Positions 1 through 5,436 of a stretch of 5,436 nt of DNA are shown here, in pieces. Made by a program: the position numbers and the translations under genes. The stretch is from an uncultured Ignavibacteria bacterium (GTDB lineage: Bacteria; Bacteroidota; Ignavibacteria; Ignavibacteriales; Melioribacteraceae): contig CALGLM010000258.1 in NCBI GenBank assembly GCA_937930275.1, forward strand, positions 1 through 5,436, in the 5' to 3' direction. The stretch's first letter is position 1. Every line of letters begins with the position of its first letter. A model generated the notes under the pieces. That model was given only the letters and a program-made list of their open reading frames with translations. It was not told the origin of the DNA and made no database searches.

Positions 1-641
1 AATAAAAACAACGGGCGCAAAATTAAATCACTTGCCCCGACATTTTTTCCCTTTATATTTAACTGCTTTGCCGCAAGACCTGTATATACATTAAATTTAT
101 CATAATAATGTTTAATATTAGGATCTGTGTAATGCTCAATATCGTTTTTCAATTTTCCGATAACACCGTTAATTATTAGATGTTCATGCACTTCTATTTC
201 GTTAAATTTGCATAAAGTTTTATTAAACAATCGTGTAACGTACCCAGGGTACCACCCGCAATGTTTAATTTGTTTGTTTAAAAAAAATGCTTTACGAGCA
301 ATATTAAAAGCAGCATATTCGGTTTCCGTATTTTTTAGTACTATTAATTCGTTTTTTAACTCGGTTGTTAAACATTCGTCCGCATCTATCCATAACACCC
401 AGTTGTGTTTTGTATTTTCCAATGCAAGTGACTTAGTTTTAGCATATCCCAGCCAATCGGAATTTATACAGGTAACATTGTAACTTTTTACAATAGTTAG
501 TGTTCTATCGGTACTACCGTTATCTACAACAACCACAATATCATCAATACATCCTATCAAACTATCAATACATCTTTTTATATTTTTTTCTTCGTTTTTT
601 GCAATAATAATTGCGGATAGTTTTTCTATTTTGCTAATCAT
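1..641 (-). CDS. Family 2 glycosyltransferase, WaaE/KdtX-like, C-terminus cut by window edge
   Basis: This is probably a cytoplasmic-face enzyme that transfers a sugar from a nucleotide-sugar to an LPS core or other glycolipid acceptor. I translated 213 codons; no stop is reached before the left edge. The GT-A fold order is visible: a first strand with SAIIIAKNEEKNI (residues 9-21), the nucleotide-binding segment VVVVDNGSTD (36-45), and the metal-binding DAD inside WIDADE (84-89). CGWYPGYVTRLFN (128-140) and EVHEH (150-154) follow, as is typical of the WaaE-like branch. The last visible residues (LRPLFLF-like) resemble the region shortly before the family's C-terminus, so perhaps 30-50 residues are missing. 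The start is the ATG at 641-639, preceded by GAGGGG at 4 nt. The gene overlaps the end of the ligase-family gene by 8 nt, which suggests coupled translation. Donor and acceptor sugars cannot be read from the sequence; a WaaE-type glucosyltransferase role is only an analogy. Confidence 0.9.
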   Translation of the reverse strand, partial: MISKIEKLSAIIIAKNEEKNIKRCIDSLIGCIDDIVVVVDNGSTDRTLTIVKSYNVTCINSDWLGYAKTKSLALENTKHNWVLWIDADECLTTELKNELIVLKNTETEYAAFNIARKAFFLNKQIKHCGWYPGYVTRLFNKTLCKFNEIEVHEHLIINGVIGKLKNDIEHYTDPNIKHYYDKFNVYTGLAAKQLNIKGKNVGASDLILRPLFL

Positions 642-2703
642 TATTCCCCTCGTTTTGTTTTTTTGCAACTCTGCTAACCGCAATAGATAAACCGGTTAAA
701 AACCATACAAAAGTAATAATTTCATGATCGCCAAAATTCCACTCGGCTAAACCGGAAAACAGAAAACCGATAAATGCCCCCGCAATACCTAATGTTATTG
801 AAGAAATGAAAGGAGTATTTTTTGTGATAAAGTAAATATTAATATTTGTTTTGGCAACTATATAAAATAATATCATAACAATTATAAATCCGAAGCCGCC
901 TAAAATTGCAAGCAGATGAAAATAATTATTATGTAGATGACCAAACACTTCTTTTTCGTAACTTGCTTTATATTTTTGATAAATGTTTTTTAAATCAATA
1001 TCTCCGAGTCCAAAAATAGGATTATCATAAAACATTCTCAATCCCGTTTTCCACTGATCAATTCTTTGAATATTTGTGTTATGATAAGGATCAAATACGC
1101 TTAAAATTCTATTTCGTTTTGTAAAAGCCGAAATTAAAGTATCCCCTCTTAATTCAATCCCCTCGTTATAAAATTGCGGAGAAGTTACTTTATCTTTAAA
1201 CTTACTATAGCTTATTTTATTTGATAAACTAAATTCATAAACTTCGCCTAAGTTATTAATACCCAACAGACCTTCATTATACTCCAAAAATATTAAAACT
1301 CCTTTTATTTCGTTAAATAGATGTAGCTCTTTAACGTTATTATCTTTTATTAAGTAAACGTATAATCCTTTATCAGCCTGAAAAAACAAAAGCGAATCGT
1401 TTTGATATATGGTAGAAATTTTAGTATTAATATTTACGAATTTAATTAAATTTTTAGGAATATCGTTATTTCCGCCAAAAAAAGCCAATTTCTTTTCGGT
1501 TGGGGAATAATAACTAAATAGATTTTTACTGATTCCGCAATTAAGAAAATGATTTAAACTCGGAAATTTTTCTTCGTCAGATAAATTATACGGATTATTT
1601 TTAACAACAAGCCCGCTATCATCTTGAACTACAAATAGTTTATTGTTTGCAGATACAATATTAATCACGTTCCCGTTTGTTGTTAACGAATCAAAACAAA
1701 CCAGTGAGCCCGATTTTAATTTATAAAGATTAAATTTTGAATACGAAAAGTATGCTGCAATTACAGAATCGTTCCATTTTACAATTTTAATAACCGGCAG
1801 CTCCGGCTTAATCCTTTGCTTTATTTTATCGCCCGAAAATAAAATAATACCTTCATTATGATCCGATACAACTATTCCGTCTTTTAAGTTTACTACACTT
1901 TTTGCTTGTCCTTCCGTTACAATAGTCTTTTCATAATTTATTTTATTCCCCTTAATAACAAAAAAATTAATTTCGCTTATGTTTTTTTCAATTACCAAAT
2001 AAGCAACAATAAACAAAAAGGGGACTGATAATATAATCCACTTGCGTTTTAATAGAAGGATTGAAATAATACCGGCAAACGCCCCTAACCATGCCGCACG
2101 GGAATAATTTCCTATTAACGCAATTGCTGCCGTTAAAAACAAAAACAACAACATAACTTTTGTAGCCGGTTTTGTTTTTTCGTTTATTAAAAAAGCAAAT
2201 ATTAAAATAGTAATAAAACTTATCAATCCGCCGGCAGTCATTACATATTGGAATAAAGACGGACCTTTTGCTTCGGTTGTATATAATTTTTGCAATAAAT
2301 AATTTGCCGATACCCCCAAATAAATAAAAATCATTAAAAATGCGGCAAAAAACAAAGTATAAACAACTATTTTAACCTTCTTAAAATCGTTTACAATTGC
2401 CGGAATTACATACAGAACCGGAATTAATAATACTCTTTTTAATACATTTGTAAATGCTTGATGCGGGTTTTGAGAAAAAACTGCCGAAATAATTTCCGCA
2501 ACAACAAATAAGATTAAAATAAGTTCAAATCCGTTTTTTTCAAAAGGATTTTTTTTATATACCACAAACTGATACAATAACAAAATTAAAGCGGCATAAT
2601 ATCCTATTTGATTTACAAAAATTGAATTGGTTAACGAAGCAATAAATAGAACAAGAAACGAAAAAATTATTTTATCGTTTTTAATATGATTAATTTTTTC
2701 CAT
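634..2703 (-). CDS. O-antigen ligase/polymerase family membrane protein (Wzy_C/WaaL-like) with inserted beta-propeller
   Basis: This is an inner-membrane protein expected to transfer undecaprenyl-pyrophosphate-linked glycan to an acceptor (lipid A-core, a protein or a growing chain) on the periplasmic side. About nine hydrophobic helices lie in residues 11-239 and three more at about 600-618, 631-652 and 658-677, matching the 12-helix plan of WaaL-type enzymes. Family signatures are NYSRAAWLG (199-207), RILSVFDP (532-539), NIQRIDQWKTG (544-554), NPIFGLGDIDL (561-571), HLHNNYFH (589-596) and EWNFGDHE (654-661). Arg202, Arg547 and the 589/591 histidines are the likely catalytic residues by analogy with WaaL. 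At 689 residues it exceeds the usual 400-450; the excess is a propeller-like insert at about 262-528. The ATG is supported by AAAGGA 4 nt upstream. The gene overlaps the ABC exporter by 14 nt upstream and the glycosyltransferase by 8 nt downstream. Whether it acts as O-antigen ligase, polymerase or protein O-oligosaccharyltransferase cannot be decided from sequence alone. Confidence 0.9.
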   Translation of the reverse strand: MEKINHIKNDKIIFSFLVLFIASLTNSIFVNQIGYYAALILLLYQFVVYKKNPFEKNGFELILILFVVAEIISAVFSQNPHQAFTNVLKRVLLIPVLYVIPAIVNDFKKVKIVVYTLFFAAFLMIFIYLGVSANYLLQKLYTTEAKGPSLFQYVMTAGGLISFITILIFAFLINEKTKPATKVMLLFLFLTAAIALIGNYSRAAWLGAFAGIISILLLKRKWIILSVPFLFIVAYLVIEKNISEINFFVIKGNKINYEKTIVTEGQAKSVVNLKDGIVVSDHNEGIILFSGDKIKQRIKPELPVIKIVKWNDSVIAAYFSYSKFNLYKLKSGSLVCFDSLTTNGNVINIVSANNKLFVVQDDSGLVVKNNPYNLSDEEKFPSLNHFLNCGISKNLFSYYSPTEKKLAFFGGNNDIPKNLIKFVNINTKISTIYQNDSLLFFQADKGLYVYLIKDNNVKELHLFNEIKGVLIFLEYNEGLLGINNLGEVYEFSLSNKISYSKFKDKVTSPQFYNEGIELRGDTLISAFTKRNRILSVFDPYHNTNIQRIDQWKTGLRMFYDNPIFGLGDIDLKNIYQKYKASYEKEVFGHLHNNYFHLLAILGGFGFIIVMILFYIVAKTNINIYFITKNTPFISSITLGIAGAFIGFLFSGLAEWNFGDHEIITFVWFLTGLSIAVSRVAKKQNEGNND
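646..651 (-). promoter_or_regulatory. Ribosome-binding site of the glycosyltransferase gene
   Basis: GAGGGG lies 4 nt upstream of the ATG at 641-639, within the last codons of the ligase-family gene. The stop of that gene (TAG at 636-634) lies just inside the new gene, so the two are probably translated in a coupled way. Confidence 0.55.
1120..1920 (-). other. Beta-propeller-like insert within the ligase-family protein (residues about 262-528)
   Basis: This region of the ligase-family protein lies between predicted helix 9 and the catalytic loop, so it should be periplasmic. It has no hydrophobic helices and is rich in short beta-type segments. A turn of Asp/Asn/Gly followed by two to four hydrophobic residues recurs at residues 275 (KDGIVV), 312 (NDSVIA), 354 (NNKLFV), 393 (SKNLFS), 436 (NDSLLF), 477 (NEGLLG) and 521 (GDTLIS). 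The spacings are 37, 42, 39, 43, 41 and 44. Most repeats continue with a second turn and another strand (for example DKGLYVYLI, LGEVYEFSL). A period near 41 residues with this hairpin pattern fits six or seven propeller blades. The seventh repeat runs straight into RILSVFDP, which belongs to the conserved ligase core, so the last blade may be shared or absent. No metal site or ligand pocket can be identified. It is in frame with no composition break, so a frameshift or gene-fusion artefact is unlikely. Confidence 0.72.
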
Positions 2704-4561
2704 GATTTCCTTTAAACTGTAGCTCGTATAACTTTTTGTAAATACCCCCTTCTTCCTTAATTAACTCGTCATGAATACCCGTCTGTACTATCTTGCCTTC
2801 ATCTATCACCAAAATTTTATCTGCATGTTTTACTGTACTTAATCTATGCGCAATAACAAAAGATGTTCTGTCCTTCATTAATCTCTCAATAGCTACTTGT
2901 ACCAAAGCTTCGGATTCGTTATCTAAAGCAGAGGTTGCTTCGTCTAAAATCATAATTGGGGGATTTTTTAGCAAGGCGCGTGCAATAGATAATCTCTGTC
3001 TTTGTCCCCCGCTAATTTTTGTACCTCTTTCACCTATTACGGTATCGTATCCTTTAGGCAGTTCCATTATAAAATCGTGTGCGTTTGCGGCTTTAGCAGC
3101 AGCAAAAAGTTCTTCTTCGGTGCAGCTATTTACGCCGTAGGCAATATTATTTTTTATTGTATCGTTAAATAACACTGTTTCTTGTGTAACTATTCCCAAA
3201 AGTTTTCTTAGACTTGAAATTTTAATATTTCTTATATCAACACCGTCCAATAAAATAGCTCCCGAAACGGGGTCATAAAAACGAGGAATTAAATCAACCA
3301 ATGTTGTTTTGCCGCCGCCGCTGCTTCCTACCAAAGCAACTACTTCCCCCTTTTTTACAGTAAAGTTTATATCTTTTAGAGTAAGTTCTTCGGCATCATC
3401 ATATTTAAAACATAAATTATCAAAAACAATACTTGTTTCAAAAGCCCTAATTTCTTTTGCGTTTTCAACATCTATAATTTGAGGAGGAACGTCCATTATT
3501 TCAAATATTCTATCACCTGCCGCACTTGATTCTTGAATTCTGTTATTTACTCCGCTAAGTTCTTTAATTGGAGGCATTAATTGAAAAATTGCAAATAAAA
3601 AACCAAGGAACTCGCTTGCGTTTATTAATTTATCTTCTAATACCAACAAGCCGCCGTAGTAGATAATAATACCGCCGACAACAACACTTAAAAATTCTGT
3701 TAACGGAGATGCCGCATTTCTAATTCTTGTTAGTTTAATAACTAATTTAAAATAATTATTTGTCTCTTTTTTAAATTTATTATATTCGTGTTCTTCTCTG
3801 CCAAATGCTTTTACAATTTTTACGCCGCTAATTGTTTCGTGTAAAATAGTAGTAATATCAGCCATTTTTTCTTGAATAATGGCACTATGTTTTCTTAAAT
3901 GAAGACCTATATACCCAATAATAAATAGCGAAAACGGTAAAACAATTAACGCAAATGCAGTTAATTTCCAACTAATTGAAATTGCGATACCTAAAAATAC
4001 CAAAATGGATAACGGTTCGCGTATCATGTTTAAGAATACTGTGGAAACGCTGTTTTGAATTAAATTGACGTCGTTTGTAATGCGACTTATTAAATTACCC
4101 GTTTTTTCGTTTTTAAAAAAACTCATTGGTAGATTATGTAATTTTTCATATGCTTCGTTTCTAATATCTTTAACTACCCCCTGCTCAACATAAGCAAGGT
4201 AGTAAGATTGCAGAAACCCGAATAAATTTTTACCAAAAAACGCAAGAACAACAACAATAGATATTTTTAACAATATATCTTTGGTAGTACCTGCAAAAAT
4301 AAACTCTTTGGCTTTTGCAGAAACCGCCTCTAATGCTTGTTCCACAATTGTAGGCTTAGCCTTTATTTCTTCTTTGGCTTTTACTTCTTCTTTTACTTCA
4401 ATAGTATTTGTATTAGTTTTAAATAACGTATCCAATAAAGGAATAGTTAAATAAACTGATGCACCGTTTAATAATGCGTATAAAACCGTACAAAGCATTG
4501 ATAAAGCTAAATGCTTTTTGTATGGCTTAACGTATCTTAAAATTCTAAAATATGTGTCCAC
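2690..4561 (-). CDS. MsbA-type ABC exporter (fused membrane and ATPase domains)
   Basis: This is a half-transporter that should work as a homodimer, using ATP to flip a lipid-linked cargo (lipid A-core, a glycolipid or similar) across the inner membrane. The type IV exporter membrane domain spans about residues 10-335, with helices near 17-40, 97-123, 175-195, 197-218, 286-306 and 313-332. The ATPase domain (about 375-618) is complete: A-loop Tyr387, Walker A GSSGGGKT (412-419), Q-loop Gln460, signature ISGGQ (516-520, Ile in place of the usual Leu), Walker B IMILDE (536-541), D-loop SALD (544-547) and H-loop His572. It is 623 residues against 582 for E. coli MsbA; part of the excess is a Lys/Glu-rich segment after helix 1. 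The start is GTG at 4561-4559, since an in-frame TGA sits at 4570-4568 and the next Met (22) falls inside helix 1. Its neighbours support an envelope-glycan role, but many lipid and peptide exporters share this architecture, so the substrate is inferred. Confidence 0.93.
   Translation of the reverse strand: MDTYFRILRYVKPYKKHLALSMLCTVLYALLNGASVYLTIPLLDTLFKTNTNTIEVKEEVKAKEEIKAKPTIVEQALEAVSAKAKEFIFAGTTKDILLKISIVVVLAFFGKNLFGFLQSYYLAYVEQGVVKDIRNEAYEKLHNLPMSFFKNEKTGNLISRITNDVNLIQNSVSTVFLNMIREPLSILVFLGIAISISWKLTAFALIVLPFSLFIIGYIGLHLRKHSAIIQEKMADITTILHETISGVKIVKAFGREEHEYNKFKKETNNYFKLVIKLTRIRNAASPLTEFLSVVVGGIIIYYGGLLVLEDKLINASEFLGFLFAIFQLMPPIKELSGVNNRIQESSAAGDRIFEIMDVPPQIIDVENAKEIRAFETSIVFDNLCFKYDDAEELTLKDINFTVKKGEVVALVGSSGGGKTTLVDLIPRFYDPVSGAILLDGVDIRNIKISSLRKLLGIVTQETVLFNDTIKNNIAYGVNSCTEEELFAAAKAANAHDFIMELPKGYDTVIGERGTKISGGQRQRLSIARALLKNPPIMILDEATSALDNESEALVQVAIERLMKDRTSFVIAHRLSTVKHADKILVIDEGKIVQTGIHDELIKEEGGIYKKLYELQFKGNHGKN
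2708..2713 (-). promoter_or_regulatory. Ribosome-binding site of the ligase-family gene
   Basis: AAAGGA lies 4 nt upstream of the ATG at 2703-2701. It sits inside the last codons of the ABC exporter gene, whose stop (TAA at 2692-2690) is downstream of the new start. A ribosome finishing the exporter could therefore restart here, which supports the chosen start. Confidence 0.6.
4352..4399 (-). repeat. Lys/Glu-rich imperfect tandem repeat in the ABC exporter (residues 55-70)
   Basis: The codons spell EVKEEVKAKEEIKAKP, built from near-repeats of VK(AK)EE and IKAK. The DNA shows the matching pattern of GTAAAAGAAGAA, then GTAAAAGCCAAAGAAGAA, then ATAAAGGCTAAG. It sits after the first membrane helix and before helix 2, which is the periplasmic side in MsbA-type exporters. 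It is followed by an amphipathic stretch (about 71-88). The segment is low-complexity and strongly charged, and probably helical. Slippage-type expansion of a short repeat would explain it; a function is not evident. Confidence 0.6.
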
Positions 4562-4563
4562 TA

Positions 4564-5436
4564 CTACTCAACAATCTTTAATGTTTTTAATCCGCAGCCG
4601 TTATCCGTTAATATTTCATGATAAATCGACCTCTTGTTTAAATCCCAAACCACAATTTTTTTTGTATTATTTTGTTCGGTTTCATAAAACAAATAATCGC
4701 CACGCAAAATATAACTAATTGCATACGGATTTTCTATTACATTAATCATCTCTCCTAATTTTGTATCATACACAACAAGCATTGAAGATAGACGATTTGT
4801 TATCATATCATTATTTAATTTTTCCAGATAAACAACACTGTATCTATCTTCAAAGGTCCAATCAATACTTTTAACCTTAAAATCGGTTGATGTTATGTAC
4901 TTCCTTTCACCGTTTTCTAAATTTTTACAGAATAATTTTGTTTCGTTATTTAAATAAGTATAATCAATAAAAAACTTATTTAAATTTGATTTTACCTTAA
5001 TTAAAATAGTGGTTAGTTGTGGTAAACTTGAATTTAACAAATTGAATGTTTCAAATTTCGATTCTACTTTTACCCCTTCCGGTGTATATAAGTTAGTAAT
5101 TTTATCAACTTTATAAACATCTTTATCGTTAAATTTTTGATAAATAACCTTTAAAGAATTATCTTTTTCTATATCCGTAAATATTTGAACAAACTTTCCT
5201 ATATCATCTATTCTTTTAACAGAATTGTTATCGGGTAAAAATTTGTATAATTTAGCTTCTGCAAACATAGGGTAACCGGTTGGCGAGGCATCTTTTTTAC
5301 CTGTTAAAAAATAGATGTTTTGATACGATTGGTCACCATTTAAACTAATAATATTCATGGTTTTATCATTCCACTTTAAAGCATAGCTTTTTTTGGAAAT
5401 ATCAAACATAAAAATTGAGCCGCGATTTTTATAATA
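4564..5436 (-). CDS. Beta-propeller-like protein of unknown function, 5' end outside the window
   Basis: The reading frame is open to the right edge: nine codons (YYKNRGSIF) precede the first ATG (5409-5407), which has no ribosome-binding site and falls inside a beta-type segment. The visible 290 codons are therefore best read as the C-terminal part of a longer protein. I do not recognise a specific family. The sequence has repeated strand-turn-strand units like TolB or WD40-like propellers. In visible numbering these are GSIFMFDIS (6-14), NIYFLTG then AKLYKF (40-46, 61-66), SLKVIYQKF (94-102), KLFCKNLENGERKYI (167-181), KSIDWTFEDRYSVVYL (189-204), SMLVVYDTKLGEMINVI (218-234) and GDYLFYETE then KIVVWDLNKR (247-255, 260-269). 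There is no membrane helix in the visible part; a signal peptide or anchor could lie upstream. It ends in tandem TAG TAG two bases before the ABC exporter's GTG, so it is probably co-expressed with it. Cytoplasmic or periplasmic location is undetermined. Confidence 0.75.
   Translation of the reverse strand, partial: YYKNRGSIFMFDISKKSYALKWNDKTMNIISLNGDQSYQNIYFLTGKKDASPTGYPMFAEAKLYKFLPDNNSVKRIDDIGKFVQIFTDIEKDNSLKVIYQKFNDKDVYKVDKITNLYTPEGVKVESKFETFNLLNSSLPQLTTILIKVKSNLNKFFIDYTYLNNETKLFCKNLENGERKYITSTDFKVKSIDWTFEDRYSVVYLEKLNNDMITNRLSSMLVVYDTKLGEMINVIENPYAISYILRGDYLFYETEQNNTKKIVVWDLNKRSIYHEILTDNGCGLKTLKIVE

Noticed and set aside
240..252. Perfect short inverted repeat GTACCC-A-GGGTAC
   Set aside because: It encodes the conserved WYPGY segment of the glycosyltransferase. 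The arms are only 6 bp with a 1-nt centre, too short for a hairpin, and it is most likely a by-product of the codons.
208..483. Plus-strand open frame of 91 codons
   Set aside because: It lies antisense to the glycosyltransferase, whose minus-strand frame has clear family motifs. The plus-strand product has no recognisable features.
1120..1920. Possibility that the long ligase-family protein is two genes joined by a frameshift or assembly error
   Set aside because: The frame is continuous through the insert, ligase signatures occur on both sides of it, and base composition does not change. An insertion into one gene explains this better than a fusion of neighbours.
2530..2560. T-rich runs that could suggest a terminator
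   Set aside because: There is no G+C-rich stem beside them, and they lie within the N-terminal membrane-helix coding region of the ligase-family gene (Lys/Phe codons on the minus strand).
2793..3140. Plus-strand open frame of 115 codons
   Set aside because: It is antisense to the most conserved part of the ABC ATPase domain (signature, Walker B and H-loop); openness there follows from codon constraints on the real gene.
4518..4718. Plus-strand open frame of 66 codons
   Set aside because: It straddles the junction of two well-supported minus-strand genes and shows no ribosome-binding site or family motif.

Overview
The window is a fully coding, A+T-rich bacterial segment carrying four genes, all on the minus strand and packed with almost no spacing. 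It reads from the right edge to the left. A protein with beta-propeller-like character enters at the right edge, its 5' end outside the window (4564-5436). Next come an MsbA-type ABC exporter (2690-4561), an O-antigen ligase/polymerase-family membrane protein (634-2703) and a family 2 glycosyltransferase that runs off the left edge (1-641). The junctions are a 2-nt gap, a 14-nt overlap and an 8-nt overlap, so this looks like one operon with translational coupling. No promoter, terminator, RNA gene, CRISPR array or mobile element is visible, and there is no non-coding stretch of any size.

Gene content fits assembly of a surface glycolipid or polysaccharide. The GT2 enzyme resembles the WaaE/KdtX group that adds sugars to the LPS core. 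The exporter resembles MsbA, which flips lipid-linked cargo across the inner membrane. The ligase-family protein has the signatures of enzymes that join undecaprenyl-linked glycan to an acceptor on the periplasmic face. The first protein is of unknown function.

The most unusual item is the ligase-family protein. At 689 residues it is well above the roughly 400-450 usual for the family. The extra length is about 270-290 residues between the ninth predicted membrane helix and the conserved catalytic segment. I read this insert as a beta-propeller: a short turn-plus-strand motif recurs seven times at intervals of 37-44 residues (mean 41). The catalytic elements on either side are intact, so this looks like a working ligase with a periplasmic propeller built into its active-site loop.

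The organism is probably a Gram-negative bacterium of the Bacteroidota/Chlorobi/Ignavibacteria neighbourhood. This rests on the low G+C, the style of the ligase C-terminus (GDIDL, HLHNN and EWNFGD motifs) and the LPS-type gene content. It is an inference from family resemblance, not a firm placement.
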